Source: Acidimangrovimonas pyrenivorans (GTDB lineage Bacteria > Pseudomonadota > Alphaproteobacteria > Rhodobacterales > Rhodobacteraceae). Taken from it: a stretch of DNA of 64,000 bases. The notes below the pieces were generated by a model. It saw nothing but the letters and a program-made list of their open reading frames with translations. It searched no databases and was not told the origin of the DNA. The stretch lies in the NCBI RefSeq assembly GCF_042643245.1, contig NZ_JBHRSK010000011.1, positions 62,001-126,000 on the forward strand. Direction: 5' to 3'. Both the position numbers and the translations under genes were made by a program. How positions within the stretch are numbered: the stretch's first letter is position 1; each line of letters begins with the position of its first letter. Below are positions 32,121 through 40,606 of the stretch, in pieces.

Positions 32121-33053
32121 ATGCAGATCTACCTTCCCATTGCCGAGGTTTCCGTCAACGCCTTCCTGTTGTTCGGTATCGGCGGGATCGTCGGGCTCCT
32201 GTCCGGCATGTTCGGCGTCGGCGGTGGTTTCCTGATCACCCCGGCGCTCTTCTTCATCGGCATCCCGCCGCCGATTGCCGTGGCCACCGGCGCGACCCAG
32301 GTCGTCGCCTCCTCGGTCTCCTCGGTGCTGGTGCACTTGCGACGGCGCACCGTCGACTTCCGCATGGGCATCGTGATGCTGCTGGGCGGCTTCACCGGCT
32401 CGACCATCGGTATCTACGTCTTCGAGCTGATGAAGAAGCTGGGGCAGATCGACCTCTTCGTCCAGCTGTCCTACGTCATCTTCATGGGCCTGATCGGCAC
32501 GCTGATGTTCCAGGAGAGCTTCCGCGCCATCCGCCGCGCCCGCAAGCAGGCCTCGGACGCGGCGCCCGCCCCGCCGAAGCGGCGCCATCACAGCTCGGTC
32601 CAGAAATGGCCGCTGAAGATGAAGTTCCGCACCTCGGGCCTCTATATCTCGATCATCCCGCCGCTGGGCATCGGCGTCCTGGTCGGCTTCCTGTCGGCGG
32701 CGATGGGCGTCGGCGGCGGCTTCATCATCGTCCCGGCGATGATCTACCTGCTGGGCATGAACACCAAGGTCGTGGTCGGCACCTCGCTGTTCCAGATCAT
32801 CTTCGTCACCGCCTATTCGGTCATGGCCCACGCCATCACCAGCCAGTCGGTCGACCTGGCGCTGGCCGTGCTCTTGATCGTCGGCGGCGTGGTCGGGGCC
32901 CAGATCGGCACCAGCATCGGCCTCAAGCTCAAGGCCGAGCAGATGCGCATCCTGCTGGCGCTGCTGGTCCTCGCGGTCTGCGTCAAGATCGGCCTCGACA
33001 TGCTGCTGACCCCGGCCGACGTGTTCTCGATCGCTCCGGTGGGCCGCTCATGA
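32121..33053 (+). CDS. TSUP (TauE/SafE) family permease
   Basis: 310 residues from ATG at 32121. Two repeated halves, each starting with the family motif: GLLSGMFGVGGGFLITPAL near residue 25 and GFLSAAMGVGGGFIIVPAM near 195. About eight membrane helices with a charged cytoplasmic loop between (RRARKQASDAAPAPPKRRHH). The family moves sulphite, sulphonates or related anions. The stop overlaps the start of a TIGR02186 gene, its standard partner in this group. Confidence 0.93.
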   Translation: MQIYLPIAEVSVNAFLLFGIGGIVGLLSGMFGVGGGFLITPALFFIGIPPPIAVATGATQVVASSVSSVLVHLRRRTVDFRMGIVMLLGGFTGSTIGIYVFELMKKLGQIDLFVQLSYVIFMGLIGTLMFQESFRAIRRARKQASDAAPAPPKRRHHSSVQKWPLKMKFRTSGLYISIIPPLGIGVLVGFLSAAMGVGGGFIIVPAMIYLLGMNTKVVVGTSLFQIIFVTAYSVMAHAITSQSVDLALAVLLIVGGVVGAQIGTSIGLKLKAEQMRILLALLVLAVCVKIGLDMLLTPADVFSIAPVGRS

Positions 33054-33841
33054 TCCGCCGTTTCCTGATCCCCGCCGTCACCGTCGCGGCCCTCGCCGGC
33101 GCCCTTCTCGGCGCTGCCCCCGCCCGGGCGGAACAGCTCGTCTCGGGGCTGAGCAAGGACCGCGTCGCGATCACCGCCAATTTCAACGGCTCCGACATCC
33201 TCGTCTTCGGCGCGGTCAAGCGCGATCGGCCGATACCGCCCGGCCCGCCGCTCGACGTCATCATGACGCTGCAGGGCCCGTCGCAGCCGCTGATCGTGCG
33301 CAAGAAGGAACGCAAGTTCGGCATCTGGGTCAACTCCGAGGCCGTGACCATCTCCGGCGCGCCGAGCTTCTACGCCATCGCCACCTCGGCGCCGCTGGCC
33401 AAGTCGCTCTCGGCCACCGACGACCTGCGCTACCGGATCACCATCCCCAAGGCGATCCGCGCCGTCGGCACCGCCAGCGAGGCGCCGGACGCGCCCCGCT
33501 TCACCGACGCGCTGATCCGCCTGCGCGAGAAGAACGGGCTCTACAAGCTGAACGAGGGCAGCGTCGACTTCCAGGCCGCGACCCTGTTCAATACCTCGAT
33601 CGCCCTGCCTTCGAACCTGACCGAGGGCGCCTACAAGCTGCGCATCTTCCTGACCCGTGGCGGCACGGTGCTCGACAGTTCCGACAGCGTGATCGAGGTT
33701 CGGCGCGAGGGGCTGGAGCGCTGGCTTTACCGGCTGTCGAAGGACCAGCCGCTGGCCTATGGCGTGCTGTCGCTGTTCATCGCCATCGCGGCGGGCTGGC
33801 TCGCCTCCACCGCCTTCCGCATCGCCAAGTCGCGGATGTAA
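33050..33841 (+). CDS. TIGR02186 family membrane-anchored protein
   Basis: 263 residues. Signal peptide to about residue 26 (APARAEQ), a beta-rich domain facing the periplasm (VAITANFNGSDILVFGAV, FGIWVNSEAVTI), and a C-terminal helix at about 240-258 (LAYGVLSLFIAIAAGWLAS). This matches the TIGR02186 family, found next to TSUP permeases; the ATG overlaps the permease stop. The role is unknown but probably linked to the same transported anion. Confidence 0.92.
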   Translation: MIRRFLIPAVTVAALAGALLGAAPARAEQLVSGLSKDRVAITANFNGSDILVFGAVKRDRPIPPGPPLDVIMTLQGPSQPLIVRKKERKFGIWVNSEAVTISGAPSFYAIATSAPLAKSLSATDDLRYRITIPKAIRAVGTASEAPDAPRFTDALIRLREKNGLYKLNEGSVDFQAATLFNTSIALPSNLTEGAYKLRIFLTRGGTVLDSSDSVIEVRREGLERWLYRLSKDQPLAYGVLSLFIAIAAGWLASTAFRIAKSRM

Positions 33842-33865
33842 CCCGGACCGCGGCGGGACCGGCGC

Positions 33866-34567
33866 CTAGCTGCCCGCCCCGGTGCCCGTCTCGGGGCCCG
33901 CCTCGGCGCCCGTCTCGCCGCGGGTCTTCAATTCGCCGGCATCGAGCTTGAGCCGCGTCTCGAACGCCTTCGAGATATGCGTCCGCAGGGTCTCGCCCGC
34001 CGCCTCGGGATCATGGGCGGCGATGGCGGCGACGATCGCGTCATGCTCGGCCAGCGCGTCCTCGTCGCGGCCCTCGGCGGCAAAGGAGGTCGTGGCCAGC
34101 AGCGCCATGGTCCGGTGCACCAGGTCGATCTGCTGGACCAGGAAACGATTGTGCGACGCCAGGTGGATCTGCTTGTGGAAGCGCCGGTTGGCGCGGCTCA
34201 GCGCCTCGGGATCGCCCAGCAGCTTGCGGTCCTGCCGGGCCATGTCCTGCAGCACCCTGATTTCCTCGTCCGTCGCGTGGCGCGCCGCCAGCCGGGCCGC
34301 CAGCGCCTCGAGCTCGGTGCGGACGACGTAAAGCTCGGCCAGCTGGTTGTGGTCGAGCGAGGCGACGATCAGGCTGCGGCCGTCGCGCGACAGCATCGAC
34401 TGGGTCTCGAGCCGCTGCAACGCCTCGCGGATCGGCGTGCGCGAGACGCCGAAACGCTCGGCCAGCTCCGATTCCACCAACCTGTCGCCAGGCCGGTAGA
34501 CACCCGTATCGATCGCCTCGAGGATCAGCGAATAGGCATCCTTCTGCGCCGGCTTGATTTCCTGCAT
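33866..34567 (-). CDS. GntR-family transcriptional regulator (FCD subfamily)
   Basis: 233 residues. N-terminal winged helix with YRPGDRLVESELAERFGVSRTPIREALQRLE, then an all-helical FCD ligand-binding domain containing NRRFHKQIHLASHNRF and EHDAIVAAIAAHDPEAAGETLRTHI, which carry the metal/ligand-binding Asp and His. The C-terminal 20 residues are low complexity. It probably senses an organic acid. No target is evident; the neighbours are a convergent TIGR02186 gene and a divergent nucleotidase gene. Confidence 0.93.
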   Translation of the reverse strand: MQEIKPAQKDAYSLILEAIDTGVYRPGDRLVESELAERFGVSRTPIREALQRLETQSMLSRDGRSLIVASLDHNQLAELYVVRTELEALAARLAARHATDEEIRVLQDMARQDRKLLGDPEALSRANRRFHKQIHLASHNRFLVQQIDLVHRTMALLATTSFAAEGRDEDALAEHDAIVAAIAAHDPEAAGETLRTHISKAFETRLKLDAGELKTRGETGAEAGPETGTGAGS

Positions 34568-34667
34568 GTCCCGCTCCGTTCAACTGGCGCACCGTAGCCC
34601 CGGCTTCGCCCGACAATCAAGCCTCCCCACCCTTGCGGCCGGCCCTGCGCGCCCCTACCTTCCCGCC

Positions 34668-35315
34668 ATGGTCGCCACACACTTCTCCCATGTCCGCGCC
34701 TGGGTCTTCGACCTGGACAACACGCTCTACCCGCCGCAGGCGCGTCTGTTCGACCAGATCGAGAAACGGATGACCGCCTGGGTGATGCAGGAACTGGACG
34801 TCGACCGGGCCGAGGCCGACCGGCTGCGGCGCGAGTACTGGGCGACCTACGGCACCACGCTGGCCGGGCTGATGCAGGTGCACGGCGTCGATCCCGGCCC
34901 CTATCTCGACGATGTCCACGACATCTCGCTCGACCATCTCGAGCCCGATGCCGCGCTCGCCGCCCATATCCGCGCCCTGCCGGGCCAGCGCATCGTCTAT
35001 ACCAACGGCTGCGCCCCCTATGCCGAGCGGGTGCTGGCCGCCCGAGGCCTCGCCGGCCTGTTCGACGCGGTCTACGGCGTCGAGCATGCCGACTACCGCC
35101 CCAAGCCCGAGCGCGCCGCCTTCGAGACCATCTTCGCCCGGGCCGGCATCGACGCCGCCCGCGCCGCGATGTTCGAGGACGATGCCCGCAACCTGGCCGC
35201 GCCGCACGCGATGGGGATGCGCACGGTCCATGTCGCCCCCGAGCCACAGCCGGCGCCGCATATCCACCATCACACCGCCGACCTGCGCGATTTTCTGTCG
35301 CAGTTAACAGGTTAA
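34668..35315 (+). CDS. Pyrimidine 5'-nucleotidase-like HAD hydrolase
   Basis: 215 residues from ATG at 34668. HAD motif I VFDLDNTLYPP with catalytic Asp, motif II YTNGCAPYAERVL, and motif III MFEDDARNLAAPHAMGM. The DLDNTLYP start and length match the pyrimidine 5'-nucleotidase (SDT1/YjjG-like) group. It dephosphorylates nucleotides or related small phosphates. It is divergent from the GntR gene. Confidence 0.9.
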   Translation: MVATHFSHVRAWVFDLDNTLYPPQARLFDQIEKRMTAWVMQELDVDRAEADRLRREYWATYGTTLAGLMQVHGVDPGPYLDDVHDISLDHLEPDAALAAHIRALPGQRIVYTNGCAPYAERVLAARGLAGLFDAVYGVEHADYRPKPERAAFETIFARAGIDAARAAMFEDDARNLAAPHAMGMRTVHVAPEPQPAPHIHHHTADLRDFLSQLTG

Positions 35316-35362
35316 CCGCACCGATACGCGGCACGATGCCGCACTGCGGCATCCTGCGCAGT

Positions 35363-35376
35363 TTGTTCTGGATCAA
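35363..35376. promoter_or_regulatory. FNR-type (FnrL) box upstream of the small membrane protein gene
   Basis: TTGTTCTGGATCAA differs from TTGAT-N4-ATCAA at one position. It is centred about 50 bases before the ATG at 35420; no clear -10 is visible, so activation and repression cannot be told apart. Confidence 0.6.
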
Positions 35377-35419
35377 GGCACGCTAGGACGAGGGTTCCAT
35401 TCGAACAGGAGTCCTGCCC

Positions 35420-35656
35420 ATGTCGGCCACCGCCACCGCCATCCTCAAACGGTCTTTCTTCATGATCCCGGTCCTCGGCTGGATCGCCCGCGACATCGCC
35501 ACCAAGGGCGAAGAGAATTTCTGGTACGCGCTGGTGGTCTTCCTGACCGCCGTGACGCTGGCGACGATGACCTACGGCCCGATGGCGCTGACCATGACCG
35601 CCCTGGTCGCGGTGCCGATCATGTTCGTCATCCTGATCCGCATCACCCTGGGCTGA
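35420..35656 (+). CDS. Small membrane protein, unknown function
   Basis: 78 residues with a basic N-terminus and two hydrophobic helices (about 35-52 and 54-74: YALVVFLTAVTLATMTYG, ALTMTALVAVPIMFVILI). A CAGGAG ribosome-binding site precedes ATG. The upstream FNR-like box suggests oxygen-dependent expression. No family recognised. A dispersed repeat half-element follows. Confidence 0.8.
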   Translation: MSATATAILKRSFFMIPVLGWIARDIATKGEENFWYALVVFLTAVTLATMTYGPMALTMTALVAVPIMFVILIRITLG

Positions 35657-35681
35657 CCGGGCCGGGAAAGACCCCGCGCGC

Positions 35682-35740
35682 CTCCTTCTTCTTTGCGAAA
35701 GTACTCTCGGGGGGCGCGGGGGGCAGACAGCCCCCCGCCC
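35682..35740. repeat. Dispersed intergenic palindromic element, copy 5 (half)
   Basis: Right inner arm TTCTTTGCGAAAGTACTCTC followed by the outer stem GGGGGGCAGACAGCCCCCC. It follows the small membrane protein gene. Confidence 0.65.
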
Positions 35741-35845
35741 TTTCCATCATCGTCCACGGTCCGGGCCAATGGCCATGGCCGACGCTTCGCCGCTTTCCCT
35801 CCCCCGTCGCCCGCACTAAGTTGCGGGCACGCAAGGGAGGACCCC

Positions 35846-37045
35846 ATGGAGCGGATTTCCACCGATGTTCTGATTTCGGGCGGCGGCGTCGCCGGGCTCA
35901 CGGCTGCCGCGGCCTTCGGCGCGGCCGGCTTCGACGTGATCTGCGTCGATCCCGCCCCGCCGATCACCTCGGATGCCGATGCCGGCGCCGACCTGCGCAC
36001 CACCGCCTTCCTGCAGCCCTCGATCCCGGTGCTCGAGGCCGCCGGGCTGTGGCAGCGGCTCGAACCCCATGCCGCGCCGCTGCAGATCATGCGCATCGTC
36101 GATGCCGGCGGCGAGCTGCCCGAGCCCCGCATCGTCAAGGATTTCGACGCTTCCGACATCTCCGACGATCCCTTCGGCTGGAACCTGCCGAACTGGCTGC
36201 TGCGGCGCGAGATGGTGGCGCGGCTGGACGAGATGGAAAACGTCGCGTTCCGCCCCGGCACCGCGACCCGCGCGGTCCTGACCCGCGAGGCCGAGGCGCT
36301 GGTGACGCTGTCGGATGACAGCCAGGTCTCGGCTCGGCTGCTGGTCGCCGCGGACGGCCGCAACTCTCCGGTGCGCGAGGCGCTGGGGATCGATGTCCGG
36401 ACGATCCGCTACGGCCAGAAGGCGCTGGCCTTCGCGGTCACCCACCCGATCCCGCACATGAACGTCTCGACCGAGATCCATCGCTCGGGCGGCCCCTTCA
36501 CCCTGGTGCCGCTGCCCGACCGCGACGGGCTGCCCTGCTCCGCCATCGTCTGGATGGAGCGCGGGCCCGAGGTGCTGCACCTGGCCGCCCTGCCCGAGGC
36601 CGAGTTCGAGGCGGCGATGTCCGAGCGTTCCTGCCACCTGTTCGGGCCGCTGACCCTGGCCAGCCGGCGCACGGTCTGGCCGATCATCAGCCAGTATGCC
36701 CACAGCATGTGGGGCCAGCGCACGGCGCTGATTGCCGAGGCCGCCCATGTCGTGCCGCCGATCGGCGCCCAGGGGCTGAACATGAGCCTCGCCGACCTGC
36801 GCGTGCTGCTGGAACTGGCGCAGGCCGATCCGTCAAACATGGGTAGCGCCAAGATGCTGGAAACCTACCACCGCCGCCGCCATGCCGAGGTGCTGGCCCG
36901 GGTGACGGGGATCGACGCGCTCAACCGCGCCTCGATGCTGGGCGCGCGCGGGTTGCGCGACCTGCGCGCGACGGCGCTCAACGCGCTCTACTCGGTCGCC
37001 CCGGTGCGCAAGACGCTGATGCGCGCCGGGCTCGGCGTTCACTGA
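35846..37045 (+). CDS. UbiH/UbiF/VisC-family FAD-dependent hydroxylase
   Basis: 399 residues. FAD-binding Rossmann motif GGGVAGLTAAAAFGAAGF at the N-terminus; later DGRNSPVREALGI and IAEAAHVVPPIGAQGLNMSLAD, the second FAD/ring-binding block of ubiquinone hydroxylases. It probably hydroxylates a ubiquinone precursor ring; the exact ring position cannot be read. ATG at 35846 has a strong AAGGGAGGA. Stands alone between a small membrane protein gene and a convergent aminotransferase gene. Confidence 0.92.
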   Translation: MERISTDVLISGGGVAGLTAAAAFGAAGFDVICVDPAPPITSDADAGADLRTTAFLQPSIPVLEAAGLWQRLEPHAAPLQIMRIVDAGGELPEPRIVKDFDASDISDDPFGWNLPNWLLRREMVARLDEMENVAFRPGTATRAVLTREAEALVTLSDDSQVSARLLVAADGRNSPVREALGIDVRTIRYGQKALAFAVTHPIPHMNVSTEIHRSGGPFTLVPLPDRDGLPCSAIVWMERGPEVLHLAALPEAEFEAAMSERSCHLFGPLTLASRRTVWPIISQYAHSMWGQRTALIAEAAHVVPPIGAQGLNMSLADLRVLLELAQADPSNMGSAKMLETYHRRRHAEVLARVTGIDALNRASMLGARGLRDLRATALNALYSVAPVRKTLMRAGLGVH

Positions 37046-37114
37046 GCCGTCCTCGTTCCTCTTCGAGCGCGCGTCGGTCCGTGCCGAGGCGCGCCGAAGG
37101 CGGTGACGGGGGCC

Positions 37115-38242
37115 TCAGAGCACCTCGTCGACCACCGCTTTCAGCCGTCCCAGCGTGCCCTCGACGTCATAGAGCTTGTCGAGCCCGAACAGCCCGATCC
37201 GGAAGGTCCGGAAGCCCTCGGGCTCGTCGCATTGCAGCGGCACGCCGGCGGCGATCTGCATCCCCTTCTCGGCAAATTTCCGGCCGTTCTGGATCTCGGG
37301 ATCGTCGGTATAGCTGACCACCACGCCCGGCGCACCGAAACCCTCGGCGGCGACCGAGCGCACGCCCTTGGCCGCCAGCATCGCCCGCACCCCGTCGCCC
37401 AGCGCCCATTGCGCCTCTTTCAGCCGCTTGAAGCCGTAATCGCGGGTCTCGGCCATGGTGTCGCGGAAGGCGGCCAGCGCGTCGGTCGGCATGGTGGCGT
37501 GATAGGCATGGCCGCCGCCCTCGTAGGTCTCCATGATCGACAGCCACTTTTTCAGGTCGAGCGCGAAGCTCGACGAGGTGGTGCCGTCGATCCGCGCCCG
37601 CGCCCGGTCGGACAGCATCACCAGCCCGGCCGAGGGCGAGGACGACCAGCCCTTCTGCGGCGCCGAGATCAGCACGTCGACGCCCACCGCCTGCATGTCG
37701 ACCCAGACGCAGCCCGAGGCGATGCAGTCGAGCACGAACAGCCCGCCGACATCATGCGTCGCCTGGGCCAGCGCCTTGAGGTAATCGTCGGGCAGGATCA
37801 GCCCCGCCGCCGTCTCGACATGCGGCGCGAAGACGACGTCGGGCTTGGCATCGTGGATCTTGGCGACGACATCGGCGATCGGCGCCGGGGCGAAGGGCGC
37901 CTGCGGTTCGTTGCCCGCCGGCCGCGCCTTCATTACCGTGGTCTCGGCCGCGAAGCCGCCCATCTCGAGGATCTGGCTCCAGCGGTAGGAGAAGAAACCG
38001 TTGCGCACCACCAGCGCGTGGCGGCCGCTGGCGAATTGCCGCGCCACCGATTCCATGCCGTAGGTGCCGCCGCCCGGCACCAGCGCCACCGAGCCGGCGT
38101 TGTAGACCTTTTTCAGCATCGAGGAGATGTCGCGCATCACCTGCTGGAACTTCGCCGACATGTGGTTCAGCGACCGGTCGGTGAAGACGACCGAGAATTC
38201 CTGCAGACCGTCCGGATCGACATCGGGGCGCAGCGCGGGCAT
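37115..38242 (-). CDS. Aminotransferase class V, alanine-glyoxylate aminotransferase family
   Basis: 375 residues. PLP fold type I; the Schiff-base lysine is in ISAPQKGWSSSPSAG, with the preceding VLDCIASGCVWVDMQAVGVDV where the PLP-binding Asp sits. LVPGGGTYGMESVARQFA binds the phosphate. The family transfers amino groups among alanine, serine and glyoxylate. The natural substrate is unproven. Downstream of a dispersed repeat and the Lrp gene pair. Confidence 0.9.
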   Translation of the reverse strand: MPALRPDVDPDGLQEFSVVFTDRSLNHMSAKFQQVMRDISSMLKKVYNAGSVALVPGGGTYGMESVARQFASGRHALVVRNGFFSYRWSQILEMGGFAAETTVMKARPAGNEPQAPFAPAPIADVVAKIHDAKPDVVFAPHVETAAGLILPDDYLKALAQATHDVGGLFVLDCIASGCVWVDMQAVGVDVLISAPQKGWSSSPSAGLVMLSDRARARIDGTTSSSFALDLKKWLSIMETYEGGGHAYHATMPTDALAAFRDTMAETRDYGFKRLKEAQWALGDGVRAMLAAKGVRSVAAEGFGAPGVVVSYTDDPEIQNGRKFAEKGMQIAAGVPLQCDEPEGFRTFRIGLFGLDKLYDVEGTLGRLKAVVDEVL

Positions 38243-38300
38243 GGCTTCTCTCCTCAGCTAGCTTTGCCAAGGTGATAGCCCGCCCGCCGCCTCCGGGCCA

Positions 38301-38362
38301 GCCTTTCATTTTCCGTCCCGAAATATGCTCGGGGAGCCCGGAACCGGCGGGGCGGCGCCCCC
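38301..38362. repeat. Dispersed intergenic palindromic element, copy 6 (half)
   Basis: CTTTCATTTTCCGTCCCGAA followed by ATATGCTCGGGG and a GC stem (GGGGCGGCGCCCC). Its end touches the stop codon of the leftward Lrp gene. Confidence 0.6.
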
Positions 38363-38820
38363 TAGCCGATCGGCCCCGGCAGCCGCTCCTCGGACAGCAG
38401 CACGTTGGCATCCACCTGGCCCAGCCCCGGCAGGGTCATGATCCGCCGCCGCAGCACGCGCTCGAAATCGCTCAGGTCGCGCGCCACCACCCGCAGCCGG
38501 TAGTCGTAGGCGCCGAGAATGTATTGCACCGTCTGGACCTCGGGGATCGCCGTCACCGCGCGCTCGAAATCCTCCAGGCTCACCTTGCCCTTGGTCGCCA
38601 GCTTGACGCCCAGGAACACGGTCACCGAAAAGCCCAGTGCCTCGCGGTCGACGACGACCCGCCGGGCCCGGATCGCGCCGCCCTCGGTCAGCCGCTTCAG
38701 CCGGCGCCAGGCGGCGGGCTGCGACAGGCCCAGCCGGCGGCCCAGCTCGCCGGCGCTCAGCGTGGCGTCCCCGACCAGCGCCCGCAGCATCGCCCGATCG
38801 ATATCGTCGAGCGCGATCAT
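38362..38820 (-). CDS. Lrp/AsnC-family transcriptional regulator (second of a pair)
   Basis: 152 residues. N-terminal AsnC helix-turn-helix (LDDIDRAMLRALVGDATLSAGELGRRLGLSQPAAWRRLKRLTEGGAI) and C-terminal RAM/ligand-binding domain (FLGVKLATKG, VQTVQYILGAYDYRLRVVARDL). It starts inside the stop of the upstream Lrp gene (ATGA overlap), and is the same length. The two probably form a hetero-oligomer. Confidence 0.95.
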   Translation of the reverse strand: MIALDDIDRAMLRALVGDATLSAGELGRRLGLSQPAAWRRLKRLTEGGAIRARRVVVDREALGFSVTVFLGVKLATKGKVSLEDFERAVTAIPEVQTVQYILGAYDYRLRVVARDLSDFERVLRRRIMTLPGLGQVDANVLLSEERLPGPIG

Positions 38821-39275
38821 AGCGGCAGCGCCTCGCTGGCCTTGATCGAGGTGACATGCATCAGCGCCTCGATATCGGCGATATGCGGCAGGGCGAGGAT
38901 GCGGTCGCGATAGACCTCCTGGTAATGGGCCATGTCGCGGGCGACGAGGTTGAGCCGCAGGTCGACCTGGCCGAGGAAGGTCTGGATCTCGATCACCTCG
39001 GGCACCAGCCGCGCGGCGGCGATGAACTCCTCGAAGGCGCGCGGCTGGGTCTTGTCGAGGGTAAGCCGCAGCGAGACCTCGACCTCGTAGCCCAGCGCAC
39101 GCCAGTCCAGCACCGCCTGCTGGCCCTTGAGGATGCCGCGGTCGCGCAGCTTCTCCAGCCGCCGCCAGCAGGTCGCCGCGGTGACCCCGGCGCGGGCCGC
39201 CAGATCGGCCGTCGACAGCTCGGGCTCGGCCATCAGCTGGCGCAGGATACGCCGGTCGGTATCGTCAATGCGCAT
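38817..39275 (-). CDS. Lrp/AsnC-family transcriptional regulator (first of a pair)
   Basis: 152 residues. Helix-turn-helix RIDDTDRRILRQLMAEPELSTADLAARAGVTAATCWRRLEKLRDRGIL with a RAM domain (VIEIQTFLGQVDLRLNLVARDM). Divergent from ilvC across 137 bases that include a dyad, the usual layout for a regulator of the neighbouring gene; so it may control ilvC in response to branched-chain amino acids. Overlaps the next Lrp gene by four bases. Confidence 0.95.
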   Translation of the reverse strand: MRIDDTDRRILRQLMAEPELSTADLAARAGVTAATCWRRLEKLRDRGILKGQQAVLDWRALGYEVEVSLRLTLDKTQPRAFEEFIAAARLVPEVIEIQTFLGQVDLRLNLVARDMAHYQEVYRDRILALPHIADIEALMHVTSIKASEALPL

Positions 39276-39300
39276 GATTATCTCGATATTCGCCAGTTTG

Positions 39301-39316
39301 GGAAATGATAATTTCC
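39301..39316. promoter_or_regulatory. Candidate Lrp operator between lrp pair and ilvC
   Basis: GGAAAT-GATA-ATTTCC is a perfect 6-4-6 dyad in the most AT-rich DNA of the region, 26 bases from the Lrp start and about 97 bases from the ilvC start. Confidence 0.5.
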
Positions 39317-39412
39317 ATAAACTTGGATTACAGTCAAATTATGCACGGGGATTACGGCGGAAACCCGTATGCTCGATGTCATCAAGACAGCCAGACCGAG
39401 AGAGGAACTCCG

Positions 39413-40435
39413 ATGCGCGTCTATTACGATCGCGATTGCGACATCAACCTGATCAAGGACAAGAAGGTGGCGATCCTGGGCTACGGCTCGCAGGGCCACG
39501 CCCACGCCCTGAACCTGCGCGACTCGGGCGCCAAGAACGTGGCCGTGGCGCTGCGTGAAGGCTCGCCCTCGGCGGCCAAGGCCGAGGCCGAGGGGCTCAA
39601 GGTGATGGGCATCGCCGAGGCCGCCGCCTGGTGCGACCTGATCATGTTCACCATGCCCGACGAGCTGCAGGCCGAGACCTACAAGAAATACGTCCACGAC
39701 AACCTGCGCGAAGGCTCGGCGATCGCCTTCGCCCACGGCCTCAACGTCCATTTCGGCCTGATCGAGCCGAAGCCGGGCATCGACGTCATCATGATGGCAC
39801 CGAAGGGCCCGGGCCACACCGTGCGCGGCGAATACGTCAAGGGCGGCGGCGTGCCCTGCCTGGTGGCGGTGCATAACGACGCCAGCGGCAAGGCGATGGA
39901 AATCGGCCTGTCCTACTGCTCGGCCATCGGCGGCGGCCGCTCGGGCATCATCGAAACCAACTTCCGCCAGGAATGCGAAACCGACCTGTTCGGCGAGCAG
40001 GCGGTGCTCTGCGGCGGCCTGGTCGAGCTGATCCGGATGGGCTTCGAGACCCTGGTCGAGGCTGGCTACGAGCCGGAGATGGCCTATTTCGAGTGCCTGC
40101 ACGAGGTGAAGCTGATCGTCGACCTGATCTACGAGGGCGGCATCGCCAACATGAACTACTCGATCTCGAACACCGCCGAATACGGCGAATATGTCTCGGG
40201 CCCGCGCATCCTGCCCTACGACGAGACCAAGGCCCGGATGAAGGAAGTCCTGCGCGACATCCAGACCGGCAAGTTCGTGCGCGACTTCATGCAGGAGAAC
40301 GCGGTCGGCCAGCCCTTCTTCAAGGCCACCCGCCGCCTGAACGACGAACACCAGATCGAGCAGGTCGGCGAGAAGCTGCGCGCGATGATGCCGTGGATCT
40401 CGGCCGGCAAGCTGGTCGACAAGGCGAAGAACTGA
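39413..40435 (+). CDS. ilvC: Ketol-acid reductoisomerase (NADP+)
   Basis: 340 residues, class I length. Isomerises and reduces acetolactate or acetohydroxybutyrate in Val/Leu/Ile synthesis. The nucleotide-binding motif GYGSQGHAHALNLRDSG is near residue 25, and the knotted C-terminal half carries the Mg-binding E-x3-E (EVKLIVDLIYEGG). AGAGGA precedes ATG. An intrinsic terminator follows. Divergent from two Lrp genes. Confidence 0.98.
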   Translation: MRVYYDRDCDINLIKDKKVAILGYGSQGHAHALNLRDSGAKNVAVALREGSPSAAKAEAEGLKVMGIAEAAAWCDLIMFTMPDELQAETYKKYVHDNLREGSAIAFAHGLNVHFGLIEPKPGIDVIMMAPKGPGHTVRGEYVKGGGVPCLVAVHNDASGKAMEIGLSYCSAIGGGRSGIIETNFRQECETDLFGEQAVLCGGLVELIRMGFETLVEAGYEPEMAYFECLHEVKLIVDLIYEGGIANMNYSISNTAEYGEYVSGPRILPYDETKARMKEVLRDIQTGKFVRDFMQENAVGQPFFKATRRLNDEHQIEQVGEKLRAMMPWISAGKLVDKAKN

Positions 40436-40478
40436 GCTTCCCCCGTCAGAGGCCGGTACGCCGGCTCTGGCCGACTAC

Positions 40479-40504
40479 GGGCGCCCCTCGGGGCGCCCTT
40501 TTTT
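40479..40504 (+). terminator. Rho-independent terminator of ilvC
   Basis: GGGCGCCC and GGGCGCCC are self-complementary around CTCG, followed by six T. It starts about 40 bases after the ilvC stop. Confidence 0.93.
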
Positions 40505-40606
40505 CGTTGAGGGGCGGGGCAGTCGGGAACGACAGTTCGTCGCCTCGTTCGCATGCATAAATTTTCCCTCTGGCCCTTGCCTGTCCCCGGCGCTAACGCT
40601 TGCGCC

